Assembly: GCA_032164295.1 (NCBI GenBank)
Contig: JAJHTX010000012.1
Location: 1,240,001 to 1,304,000, forward strand
From: Inonotus obliquus
Lineage: Eukaryota > Basidiomycota > Agaricomycetes > Hymenochaetales > Hymenochaetaceae
DNA length: 64,000 nt
Reading direction: 5' to 3'
Made by a program: the position numbers and the translations under genes. Shown piece after piece: positions 11,832 to 23,198 of this stretch. Numbering within the stretch: the first letter of the stretch is position 1; every line of letters begins with the position of its first letter. Below the pieces are notes generated by a model. The model had not been told where the DNA came from, searched no databases, and saw only the letters and a program-made list of their open reading frames with translations.

Positions 11832-14794
11832 ATGGACCATGGCGCATCTTTTCGCTATCAGCCGCCCCGTGCCCGCCCCTGCTCCGTTACGGACTCTAAC
11901 TCTACTGCGGACGACCTGACCGGTCCAGGTCGTACAGTCGACAACCTGTTCGTCTATCTTGGACGTCATCTCGAACTCGCTCTAGGCAAGACTGCGATGA
12001 AGATGGGGAAGGGACCTCTGGTCACTGCAGAGCGGATACTGCGTCAGCGTGCTGAGATTCTGGCCATGATTAACTGGCATAGCAAGTACTGTCGTTGTTT
12101 CGATTGCCAACTTCGAACTCGATTCGGGTTTGGTCCGGGCAATGAGAAAGTTGTGAACAGGACATCGGCTAAGCTGAAGAAACTCATGCGAGGAGTAATT
12201 AAAGACTGCAGACGACTAATCAACTATATCCGGTGCGTTATGAGCCTCTACTACCTTTCCTATCGCTCATGCTCGTTCGAAGATCCGAACAGTGTACAAC
12301 ACAGAAGCAAGCCCTAGACTCTGTCCTCGATTTGTCGATTTTCGATGCCGAGCTTCGGGCTATTTTAAAGGCATATGGAGCAAGTAGAGCTATCTCGGAC
12401 CTGGCCGAGGTGTATAAGCGTTTTCGCTTCAGCGGCGGTGGCAGCAATGAAGTACTTCTCAATAGCTCAAGGAAAGCTCTTGTGTCTTTGGATGACGAGA
12501 AGCTCAACTCACTACTAAAAGACTGGGTCAGCGTATCCTATCGGTAAAGTTGATTCTAGTTTGATGTCACAGCGCTATACGCCTTATGGGAACGGATCGC
12601 GGGATACTTCTGGTACGCCTTAGATGTATTGGAGTCATGCGCGAACTTACATTTCCCTTCCCCTTTTCTCTATCAAGGGATAGTGATCGTGCGTTCCTCG
12701 TCATGAGGGTCGTTAGAAGAACATGCGTCTCAGTTTTTCCGTATGGTATCTCTGGACATATCCTACGGATACCCGTGCTTGGAGTTATTGCAAGATCTCC
12801 GGGTTACTTTGAATGGGAAGAGTGCGAGGAGCTCGTTTGGTTTTACATCTCGAAATTCTTTGCGCTATGGATAGCAAGCATAACCGACTGGCTACTCCAG
12901 TGTGTGCTATTTCGTGTGAGAGCTGCTCGTCTATACTAATACACTCGTGCATAGAAACGTGCATAGGATGTCTTGAGTACTCGAAGCACCAGTTTTACAA
13001 ATGCTCAAGAAGGACCCTCTCAGCATGGAAGGGGAGGATTTCTTTGAATCTCTGTTTCTGGAGGAACAGGTTATTCAGGGTATTAGTCAAAGTGGGTGCC
13101 CTACGCCTACTTTGGAAACTTTGCAGGACAGATATCCATCTTACATTCTGCAACCATTCCTACATGACCTCACATGCCCGATTAAGGCTGTAGTTAGGGG
13201 CTGTGCGGATAGTCTGGTGTTCTTTTATACCCCGGATGAAGATGAGAGGCGTATGTATGGCGAATTGGTCCTCTTTATTGATTCGTGGGTGGTCTATTTA
13301 ACTCCAAGAGGATCGCTCACGGTCTGCCATAGGTATGACTCTGTACTGCAAGCGAAGACCTGGAAGTACATCGATCACTTCCTAGCGAGTGATATCTATC
13401 GGTGCAACATGATGCTTGATGCCATTTCCCAGACGGCATTCGGACGTTCGGACGGCTTCTCAGGGTTCGAAGAAAGAAAGAGAGGAAATTTGATCCCAAT
13501 ACAAGGAAAGAGATATAACTCTGTTCTTCGTCATCACTATCCTGGCAAGAATATCTACTACGTAAGTCTCAACCCATTATCTCTTCCTGTCGATGCTGGT
13601 CGTAATGTACATATATTAAGTGTCAAGGTCCTATGTGCTCATGTAGCAAGTCATGTCATACGGAGAAGATAGAATACCCCAGGGACTGGAGTATGCTCAA
13701 CATACTAAACCGCGGGGAGGCATTCTCAAGAGCCCGTCACTTCCCATTACCTGCGGGGAAGGACAAGCGCGGAAGTCAAACCTATCTTGTGTACATTTCG
13801 TATCCGGATTTTGATTGTGTGCACTGGTCCTCCGATGGTTTATATTCCACCATAGAAGATGGCACGAAACCTAAAGATCTACGGGTCGAGGTACAGTGTC
13901 GTCACATGAAAGTGCTGAGGATTCCTGATATTTTCTACGTTTTCGTTCTCCGCTATCGACCTGAAGCGTGTGCACAGTTGCTCGGAACCGATGTGGAAAG
14001 ACTATTCACAACAGGCCCGTTTGCATGGAAGCCTTTGCAGCAGAACTGTGAACAAGACACAGAGTTTTGGAATAAAGTCCTTACGATCGAGGAGGCTTCT
14101 GAAATGGGCTATTCAGAAGCCGAGATTTATCCTGAAGATGAATCACAGGCCCGTTTTCGGTGGAAGATGGGGGATAATGAGGAAGACTGGAATGAGTTGG
14201 GCCGGACAACACACAAGAAGAATAATCCCGTTTTTGAAGGAGACAATACCGGATGGGAGGAGGCTCATACCTCGATTGATTCACCACGCGAAGGTTCTCA
14301 GCGATCTCGCATGGACTCGGGAATATCAGAAGATGTAGTAAGAGACGGCGCGGAGGATAATCTCGAGTTATCCGGAATCGATTCAGTACTCAGGGAGGAT
14401 CCACACACCAACGCAGTGGTTGATCGGTCGTGTGTCAGTGCCGCTGCGGAGGCCCAGCATGCGATGTAAAGGACGAAGGGAAGACGAAGTGAGCATACTG
14501 GAGGAAGAAAGGGAGCTACAAGTCACTCTGGCTCACGTCGACGATCGACTGGATGGGGGATCGGTCTCACGGAAAGTAGAGTCGGTCGAGTTTCACCCCC
14601 GGTCAAACAATCGGATTGATTTCAAAGCAACATACAAAGGTGTGACTCGTTTCACTTGTATTCATCTCCCCTCGTCTAACCGAATTTCTCCCCATATAGA
14701 CGGATGTTTAGCTCCGTTGCAACCAAACCTTATCATCCTTTACGCGTTAATTGTGCTCTCTTTGGGCATTATTATGGGGAAATATCTTCTGTAG
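11832..14794 (+). pseudogene. Family copy A: multi-exon gene of an unrecognised family, probably broken
   Basis: Starts at ATG 11832 (MDHGASFRY). Exon 1 (11832-12232) holds the block GPGRTVDNLFVYLGRHLE, then AMKMGKGPLVTAERIL, then a Cys/His cluster (H83, C87, C89, C92). Intron 1 (12233-12282, 50 nt) is at the same codon as in copy C. Later blocks are SPGYFEWEECEE, TPDEDERRMYGELV, DGTKPKDLRVEVQC and LFTTGPFAWKP. The last exon ends in a membrane helix (NLIILYALIVLSLGIIMG) and stop at 14794. Three lesions are visible: stops around 12546-12562 where the homologues are open, a TGA at 12974-12976 where B and C have CGT (Arg), and a one-base frame change near 14430-14470 before the tail. Very short introns could explain the first. 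Function unknown. Confidence 0.55.
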
Positions 14795-15302
14795 AAAAGG
14801 GCATGACAATATCCGAGTTTCTGATTATTCAAGTTATTTCTAGGAGCTCATATCATGTTCTCATAATGCGTTTCTCGTATCTCCTTACGTGAACTCATCG
14901 CTATGCTTTTCTGTGACTACAAATGCATGGCTGACACCCCATTTTAATACTGTACTCCGGTGTGAGTAGGCAACCGTAATGCGTAACGTAGGGCCGGTTG
15001 CGTCGCTTCAGTAACGAGTACACAAGGCAGGTTGCATGAGTTTCGAGCTGTAAATATTATCTTGTGCGTGGCCTATCTACCCAGCACACGCCAAAGTCAT
15101 ACATATAACGCTTCCCACGGAGGTTGCCTATTCGCAGTACAGTATGTATGTATTTGCGAACCATTGAAAACGGTGGTGAGGCGGTCCTCAGGCTCGTCCT
15201 ATAAAAGGAAAGAACCTTTGTCCTCCAAATGAAATACAGTAGTCGTTACCCACGCCGATCCTTTTCACATCAAACGAACCATTTCTTTCTTTACTACGCA
15301 GA
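14795..15302. other. Spacer between copy A and repeat R1
   Basis: No gene or RNA is recognised. It separates the 3' end of family copy A from the first copy of the degenerate repeat. Confidence 0.4.
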
Positions 15303-16080
15303 CACCACGACAGACTCAAAGCCGCGATGCTCGCTACTCACAGATGCCTCATCTTTGATGATGCGCATCTTCCTTTGCGAGCGGGCTAAGGTCTGAGTAT
15401 TTTAATCCTCCTTGATCGACTCTAGATGGGTCCGATGGTAAAACCGTCGAGAGACGTACCAGAAATGCACGCTCTGTCGACTATAAGCTCGAAGACGTAT
15501 TGGCGCAAACCAGTGACTGAGAGCAGTAGACGGGGCGTTTGGATTTGTCTCGAGGATTGGGTACGTTAGTTTGGCTTTCCGGCGGTGTGACGTTTGCATG
15601 CTCTTCGTCCTTTCCACTGCCGCATCATGCGGTCGATTCGCTTTGCGAATCGCTCCGATGAAGAATATGGTCTCTTTTGGATCATACTCATCGCTGTGTC
15701 TCGGTGTCTCACGCATACTTCAGGAAACGACGGACCTCCTTGTGAGCTGTCAATGTGCCCGAGTGCTAGCGCCTGAAAAGCAAGTAATGGAGCCTTTTTT
15801 TCGTTGCTTGTTTGGCATGCTTGGGTCACTGATAGTCGAGTATACCGAGTCTGTTAATTGCGTGGGCGGGGCACTCAGAAATGACTACGGACACAAAACA
15901 TAGCCCATGCTTTGGTTGTGTGGATCAACCGGATACCGGGACACGGTTGGATTGGAAATGAGCTCGTTCACAGTGCTACCAGACTAGCGTACCCTTCAGT
16001 GCAATTCGCGGCTCATGACTCTGTGTGTTATGCACAGGTTGTGAAACTCGATTCAGACTACTCTGAGCCTGTCGTGGTCT
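15303..16080 (+). mobile_element. Degenerate repeat R1 with RNase H-like end
   Basis: First of three related segments. The left about 330 bases and the right about 110 bases are clearly shared with R2 and R3. Near the right end the plus strand reads WINRIPGHGWIGNELVHSA followed by TRLAYPS, which resembles the C-terminal signature of RNase H domains carried by non-LTR retrotransposons (W-x-PGH-x-GI-x-GNE). The rest of the plus frame is full of stops. On the minus strand the left part keeps a conserved reading (FWYVSRRFYHRTHLESIKED). I read it as a dead, truncated retroelement; the class call rests on one motif. Confidence 0.5.
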
Positions 16081-16343
16081 TTTTACCCACTCAATTTTTC
16101 TCCCCTGTTTGGCTTTTCGTGAGCCAGCGTGATGGATTCTTAATCTCTACTTGCTCTTTGTATCTTTGTATACCACCATGCTACCCAATGTATCTATTTC
16201 CCCTCAGATCGAATAGCAATTATACTATAGCTTTTTGGTACCACAAAAAAAGAGAGCGGATGGAGAAGCCATAAGTGGAAATCCCTTCTCACAATCCTGA
16301 ACCTTGACACCTTTGGACGACACCTGGGTTTGGGTTTTTCGCA

Positions 16344-17035
16344 TACCACTACGACAGATTCAAAGCTGCGATGCTCGTCACTCACAGACGCTCCATCCTT
16401 GATGATGCGTGTCTTCCTTTTCGAGCGGGCTAAGGTCTGAGTATTTTAATCCTCCTTGATCGACTCTAGATGGGTCCGATGGTAAAACCGTTGAGAGACG
16501 TACCAGAAATGCACGCTCTGTCGACTATAAGCTCGGAGACGCATTGGCGTAAGCCAGTGACTGAGAGCAGTAGACGGGGTGTTTGGATTTGTCTCGAGGA
16601 TTGGGCGTACTAGCTTGGGTTTTGGTGCTTTGTATGATCTTCATGCTCTTCGTCCTTCCTATTGCGATGGCACGTTTGTCGCTGTTCTCGGGATACCACC
16701 AAACACTGAATTGTGGCTGAATCTATTATGACTGCGTGTGCTTACAATGGCTCAGGTGTCGCGCCGACTCGCGCGCGCAACTGTTTAGCGGGTTATTGTG
16801 GCCATCGTATAAGATTCAGTTGGTGGCGTCGAACAGAAATATCCATTTGGGTTTTCTGCATTTGCGTGGAACTTCCAAGTCCAGGGAATGATATAGGGTT
16901 GGAGGAGAGCTCTTCACGCATAGTACTAGCCAAGCTGGTGTACCCTTCAGTGCAATTCGCGGCTCGCAACTTTTGCACGTGTGCATTGTCGTTGTGAAAC
17001 TCGATTCAGACTACTCTGACTCTGTTGTGGTTTTC
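16344..17035 (+). mobile_element. Degenerate repeat R2
   Basis: Second copy of the R1 repeat, in the same orientation, starting only about 260 bases after R1 ends. The shared left part begins with 'gacagattcaaag' and runs through 'gatgggtccgatggtaaaa'. The shared right end includes 'cccttcagtgcaattcgcgg' and 'gaaactcgattcagactact'. The RNase H-like motif is more eroded than in R1. No open coding frame survives. Confidence 0.55.
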
Positions 17036-17546
17036 ACTTTGTTTGTTCGAATTTTTTGACATATTTGGTCCTTCGTGGGCTGTTCTGAGCTCATGTACGC
17101 TGTTGTTTTGCACTTATTAATATTGATACTGTAGTTTATTGATATCCCGGGCCCAACTCTCTTCGAAGTCAGAGCTTTCGACAGCATGTTGCTATACACA
17201 AAATGCTCATCATCTTCATTTTTTTCCTCTCGAGCCCTGCCAAGTGGAAGAGCCTGATTTCACCACAGGTTGTGCTTCATTTATCCTGTGCGGACTATGC
17301 TGACCTTCTGCATTTGCATAGACGAATTTCGTACGAACAACACCAGTGAAAGCGTGCCTTCCTGATGCACTGCCAAAGTATCAAACTCACAAAGTTCAAC
17401 ATTCTTGTTTGCACATTTGGGCTGTCCTCGTGGTGCTTCTCGTCATTATCAATATCAATGAACACCCAGAGCGCATCGCCATACGATACTTATTAGTATC
17501 ATGGGGCGGCATACGCCCCTCAACCCGCATCTCTGCGACCTGTATA

Positions 17547-20366
17547 ATGGACCAAGCCGTATCCTTTCCCGCTCGACGTCAGCATCCCCATGCCCACACT
17601 TACTCCGTTGCGGACTCCAACTCTACCGCGGACGACCAGACTGGTCCAGTCCGCACAGTCGATAACCTGTTCGTCTATCTTGGACATCACCTCGAGCTGG
17701 CTCTGGGCAAGGTTGCGATGAAAATGGGGAGGGTACCACTGGTCACTGCAGAGCGGGTACTGTGCCAGAGGATTCGGAATCGGTCCGAACAGCGGGAAAG
17801 TCGTGAAGAGGTCACCTGCTAAGTTGAAAAGCTTACTCGAGGGGTCAGTAACGATTGCGGACGACTTATCAGCTATATCCGGTGTGATGTGAGCTCTACT
17901 ACCTTTCCTATCGCTCACGCTCTATTCGAAGATCTGGACAGTGCTTGACGCAGAAGCAGGCCGTAGACTCTGTCATCAATTTGTCGGCCTCAGATGGTGA
18001 ACTTCGGGCCATTACGAAAGCACATCAAGCAACTGAAGCCATCTCGGAACTGGCCAACGTATATCAGCGCTTTCGCTTCAGTGGCCCTGACATGAAGGAG
18101 TGGATCAGCCTGTCTCAGCATTGTTTCGAACGTTCCTCAGAGCTAGACACTGCATAGAAGCGGATCGAGGAATACTTTTGGTATGTCACATATTGACATG
18201 TATGCATCATAGCCATTCACTCATATACAATTTTGTCACCCTAGGGGGATCGCGATCGAGCTTTCCGCATCATGAGATCTGTTGCACCATACTTTTTTCT
18301 CGCTTTGTTTCCAGATTCCTTCCTTACGTTCGTGTCTGCAGCTTTAGAATCTCCGGGTTACTTCGCATGGAAAGAGTGCGAGAAGTTTGTCGGCCTTTTA
18401 CTCTTACAGATGTTGATCTACAAGAGACAGATAGCAAACGCAGACATAAGCGACTAGCTATTCCGGTAAGTGGAATCATGGATGAGAACTGCTGGGCTAT
18501 ATTGAGAACTTCTCGTGCATAGATATGTGCATAGGATGCCTCGTATACTCAATGAAGCGCCATTCAGGGATTTAGAGGTGATGATTTCCTCCACCGAGAG
18601 TACACTCATTTTTGAGGAGAATATTATTCGGGATATTAGAGAAAGTGGCTGCACCGTGACCACTAGGGAAGTGCTGCAAGACAGATATCCGAATCGGATT
18701 TTGCAGCCACTCGTAAGTATCTTCTCATGCCCCGTCAGGGCAGTTTTTCGGAGCTATGGACGTAAGCCGGATTTCTTCTGCACCCCGGATGAGGATGAGA
18801 GAGGAATGTATGGTGAATTGGTCTGCTTCATTGACTCGTAAGTCGTCCGATTGACTGTTGCTCACTGCCAGACGCAGGTCTGACTCTTTACAGCGGGAGA
18901 ATGCCTGGAAGTATATCGATCAGTTCATAGATAAAGATATCTATCGGTGCAACATAATGCTTGACGCTATTTCCCAGACGACATTTGGACATTCAAATGG
19001 CTTTTCAGAGTTCGAAGAAAGGAAGATTTGATCCCAATAAAAGGAGAGGACTACAACTCTATTCTTCCTCATTACGAGCCGTGAGTTTCTTCGCATTTTC
19101 TCTCCCTGTTATTGTCAGACCTGATTGAATTTCAGTGTGACCATTATTCTCATTATTCGTGCTCATGTGCCGAGCCGGTCTATACGGAGAAGGTAGAATA
19201 CCCTAGCGCCTGGCATATATGCGGCAAAGTATAGCGCGGGGTGGTGTTCTCAAGTCCCGGTCTTTTTCCATTACCCCCGGGGAAGAATATGCGCGGAAAT
19301 GAAACCTATCATGCGAAGATTCATTGTTCGTATTTTCGATGTGGGGTCCACCCGTGCTGCGCGCGTCTATTCCCCCGTAAATGAGGGCACGAAACCTGAA
19401 GACCTTCGTGTGGAGGTACAGTGTCGCCGCACAGAGGTATTGAGGATTTCCAGGGAATACTACGTCTTCGTTCTCAGCTATCCGCCTAAAGCATACGCAC
19501 AGCCGCTGGGAACCGACGTAGGAAGCCTGTTCACAACGGGCCCTTTTGCACGGAAGCCTTCCCAGTATGATTGTAAAATGGACCCGACATTTCGACAGAG
19601 TCATTACGGCCGAGGAGGGTTTCGCGATGGGCTATTCGGAAGCCGAGATTTATCCTGAAGTCGAATTGAATCCTAATTGCGAGTGCACGATCGATCATGA
19701 CGACGGGTATTGGCCCGGGCACGAGCTCAACAAACCACATGGTAGACGTAACCGCGTCTTTGACGGAGACGGTACCGAATCGGAGGAGATTTACAGCTCC
19801 ATCTACTTATCATGCGGAGGTTCCCAGCAACCCTATATGGATACGGAATCAGTTGGGCGAGAAGATACAGACGACACAGAGGATGGCTTTTGCACATCCT
19901 AGGATCGATTCGGTGGTTCGGGAAGGTGCAAGCATTGACGGTTGTGGAGTAATCTACAAGCGATGTAGAGAACGAAGGGCTCGCAAGAGGGGAACCGGTT
20001 GGGCAACCTAGCGGACAAGACGGCGATGACACTTTTGGTACAATACATCTGGTAAACAAGCTGAGCGCAGCCGGAGAGGAGAGGAAGGGCGGGGAGCAAC
20101 AGGCCATCCCGAGTCAGCCTCACGTCAACGACCGACCAGTGGGTAGACACTTGGGCTTACCCACAGACGAGCTGGCAGAGTATCCGAGTCCTTCCCAATC
20201 AAGCAGCTAGCCTGCTGAGGCTAGTAAGCGATCTGCTATCAAGGCAATAGACAAAGGTATGCACTATACGTACAATTCATTTATCATAATCTGAGCCTTG
20301 CTATTCTTGCTGCAATAATGTTGGTAATCGCCTTGGGCGTTATTATTATTAGACACGTACTGTAGA
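17547..20366 (+). pseudogene. Family copy B: pseudogene of the A/B/C family
   Basis: ATG 17547 (MDQAVSF) leads into the family N-terminal block (TGPVRTVDNLFVYLGHHLE, AMKMGRVPLVTAERVL). Relative to A, roughly 75 bases that code for the Cys/His cluster are missing, and the frame is lost soon after. Later family blocks remain in shifting frames: MHRMPRILNEAP, TPDEDERGMYGELVCFID, GTKPEDLRVEVQCRR, LFTTGPFARKP. Stops interrupt several of them (for example a TAG near 18157). The 3' part keeps a long Gly/Glu/Ser-rich frame and a final hydrophobic segment (LAILAAIMLVIALGVIII) ending with TAG at 20364-20366. The copy is clearly dead. Confidence 0.7.
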
Positions 20367-20614
20367 AGTGGCCGTGACTTTATTGGAATTGACTCCTCTA
20401 TCCTTGCATTTACTTGCTTTCATGGTTTGTATTTCTTGTAATCAATGAATTGTAACGATGTGCAAGAAAGTTGGACGAAGAATTCGGTTGACATGGGGCT
20501 CCGGAGTAACCGGGGTCTCGTTCTTGAAACGGAACATTGTCCACATATAGTATTGCTTTCCCATCTGCAAGATCGATGATCCTTCCGCCAACTCAGACTC
20601 GTTCGTTTCACCAA

Positions 20615-21478
20615 CCACCACGACAGATTCAAAGCCGCGATGCTCGTTACTTACAGATGCCTCATCTTTGATGATGCGCGTCTTCCTTTGCGAGCGGGCT
20701 AAGGTCTGAGTATTTCGATCCTCCTTGATAGACTCTAGATGGGTCCGATGGTAAAAACATTGAGAGACGTACCAGAAAAACATTCTCTATCGACCATAAA
20801 CTCGAAGACGCGCGGGTTTATTCACGGCCGAGAGCGGTAGATGGAGTGTTCGGATTTGTCTCGAGGATTGGGTGCGTCAGTCTGTTTTTAGCGCTGTGAC
20901 GCTTGTATGCTCTTCGTCCTTTCCAGTTGCTATTTTGCGCGGTCAATCCTGCCCGGGTTGTTCTGATGGATGTCCGGTCTTATGGTCGCAAGTCCATCGC
21001 TCATCGAGGTTCTGCAAAGCATAGGATACTTTGGGAGTTTGTATGGCATGATCTGAAGCTTAATGGTTGGACGTTAGGCAGTATCTTGATCCTCCCACTT
21101 GACGCAGGAGGATCCTATAGGCGCTGCCGTGTCCTGCCTGCTTTAGACAGTGCTGTACTTATTTCAGCTTCCAAAAGTCCGTCAGTCCGTGTGCATCATT
21201 AATACTGAATAAAAATGGTCAGGAGAACGGTTTCACGAGCACGCCGTGGAACTCGTTTCATTCATTCTGAGCATTTTACTTTGCGGACTCCTTTGGGGAC
21301 ACATGGGAAATATATGTACCCATTGTGGATCTCGATGGGCTAGGACTGGAGAAGAGCTCGTCGCATGTAATGCTAGCCAGACTAGCGCACCCTTCAGTGC
21401 AATTCGCGGCTCATGACCCTTGTGTGTTATGCACAGTTGTGAAACTCGATTCAGACTACTCTGAGTCTGTCGTGGTCC
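20615..21478 (+). mobile_element. Degenerate repeat R3
   Basis: Third copy of the R1/R2 repeat, same orientation, lying after copy B as R1 lies after copy A. The left part shows 'ggtctgagtatttcgatcct' and 'gatgggtccgatggtaaaaa'; the right end shows 'cccttcagtgcaattcgcgg'. In the minus frame the conserved reading is open here (FYHRTHLESIKEDRNTQTLA, then NEHRGFESVVVV), while R1 and R2 have a stop in it. No full coding region is present. Confidence 0.55.
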
Positions 21479-21684
21479 GCTTAAACTTGAATTTTTCTCT
21501 GGTTTTTCTTGCCTTTCGTGGGCAGTTTGGAGATCGATGTAATCAAATATTCCTTTTTTCCTTCTCTACTGCCTGTAAGATAATGATGTGTATATGGTGC
21601 GCAATCGTTTGGAAAACATGATTCTCATACAATTGGACTGTCAGATCAAAACAAGTTAGACACGTAATCAGCGTCACGTGTACT

Positions 21685-22227
21685 TCATTTTGATCTCAAC
21701 TCATGCAACATTTTCTTGCTCTTGACCTCTAGCATGCGACCTTGCATGTATGCGGAGCCGGCCGCTTTCACCTTTCTCTGAAGTTTATAGTTCTTGCTAC
21801 GGGCAAATATTACCGGCTTAGTGTCTACGCACAATTGCACGCGATGGAAGTGACTTGAGTCAGTCTCGAAGTCGTCTCGTGCTTGCTCAGAATCGTCTTG
21901 TTCTGCTCTTTCACCTGCGGCTGATCTGGTTATTGCTCGAGTCTTTCTAGACATCGCTGATGCGACCTAGTACTCTTGAGCGGCTTTCAAGATCATCACA
22001 CGGCGGCCCTCAATTTCTTTCTTCATAGTTCGACGCTTCTCTCCAAAACGTTCTTCTGGATTGCAGTTGAAACGCAACAGTCTCAGCCGGTCACAACCGA
22101 TAGAGATTGACGAAGAAAAACATATCACAAGACGTCTTGTGCTCTTGCTTCGCGATTCAGTCGCTTTCGGCACATATAATTTTTTCACCAACCCAACGGC
22201 AAACGACACGGTCTTACGAGACAACAC
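21685..22227 (-). CDS. Two adjacent small frames, hypothetical
   Basis: Two minus-strand frames follow each other with a gap of 12 bases. The upstream one (22227-21967, 86 residues) is basic (VGLVKKLYVPKATESRSK) and ends MILKAAQEY. The downstream one (21954-21685, 89 residues) starts with ATG MSRKTRAITRSAAGERAE and is rich in charged residues. They could be two exons of one small gene, or chance frames; I recognise neither and see no clear splice pair that joins them. Confidence 0.2.
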
Positions 22228-22509
22228 ATTGGCCGAAAAGTCATGCGCCTCCCCTACCTCTTCAGGCGATGCTCGCAGTTCGCAAGTTCTCGACCCTTTT
22301 GCATGCTTCTAAATCATCCTGTTTCTCCAATTTCAGGAAATTACGGAGTTTTATGTCCTTTTGTGTCTTTGCTCCGTGACCTTCTTTCGTCGGTGAAGTA
22401 TGCCGACATGGGATTGTGTATGGTCCGTGCTGGACTATTCGCGTCTGAAATTCCCGAGGGTTTCGTGATTTTCTGTGAAAATAAAGTGATTGCTGTGTAC
22501 CTCGAAAGG

Positions 22510-22517
22510 TATATAAA
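22510..22517 (+). promoter_or_regulatory. TATA box of the Kre9-like gene
   Basis: A perfect tatataaa lies 136 bases before the ATG at 22653, a normal distance for a highly expressed fungal gene with a short leader. Confidence 0.55.
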
Positions 22518-22652
22518 CTCGACAGAATTGCTGGATGGGTCTCCATCGACTCAGACACGGACAACTTCAAGTCGAACTCTTCTATTCTATCAACTGAACA
22601 AACAATCCTACGCTCTTCACGACATCCAGTCAAGTAATCCAACGACATCAAC

Positions 22653-23198
22653 AATGTTCTCTTCATTCCTCACCACATCCATCTTGCTCTCAGCGCTCTA
22701 TCCTCCTTCACTCTCGCCGTACCAACAACCAACTACGCACGAGATATCTGGAACCCACAAGTCCTAACTCCCAACTCGGAAGTAGGATGGGTAATTGGTA
22801 CCCGTGCGAATGTTACTTGGGATACGAGTAATCCTCCTGAGGTTATCACTAAGGGATCACTCGTTTCTCTCGCTAAGGGTGGTATAGCTGTTTCAAGTGG
22901 ACCGGGTAGTGTCGGTAAGTATATGCTTTTGGTTTCTTGTGTTGTCATTGTGGGTAGAGTACTGAGTGGAGTGGCTTTGCTATAGGTGAACCACTTGCGA
23001 AAGACTTTGATTTACATGATGGTTTCGTTGAAGTTACCGTTCCCGATATCGAACCTGGTAATGACTATCAAGTAGTTCGTACGTATCCTTCTCCCTCTCT
23101 CTCTCCCTTCTTTCATCGATAATGAACTGATCCTACTTCTAGTCTTCGGCGACTCCGGAAACCGTGGCCCTGTCTTCACTATCTCCGAGTCCGCTTGA
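22653..23198 (+). CDS. Small secreted Kre9/Knh1-like protein, apparent frameshift in signal peptide
   Basis: Three exons (22653-22914, 22986-23078, 23143-23198) encode a Kre9/Knh1-type domain of the Ser-Thr-rich GPI-anchored membrane family: ARDIWNPQVLTPNSEVGW, GTRANVTWDTSNPPEVI, then after intron 1 KDFDLHDGFVEVTVPDI and, across intron 2, VVLFGDSGNRGPVFTIS and a stop after SESA. Such proteins are secreted and are linked to cell wall beta-glucan. The only ATG gives a proper signal peptide start (MFSSFLTTSILLSAL), but this frame differs by one base from the frame of the domain (SALSSFTLAVPTTNYA). No intron can fix it, so there is a one-base deletion, a sequence error, or an unusual start. Otherwise the gene is complete and lacks a GPI tail. 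Confidence 0.75.

Noticed and set aside
11393..11899. A 168-codon plus-strand frame with hydrophobic stretches before copy A
   Set aside because: It overlaps the first exon of A in another frame, and the homologous sequence before copy B does not keep the frame. It is better read as conserved 5' leader.
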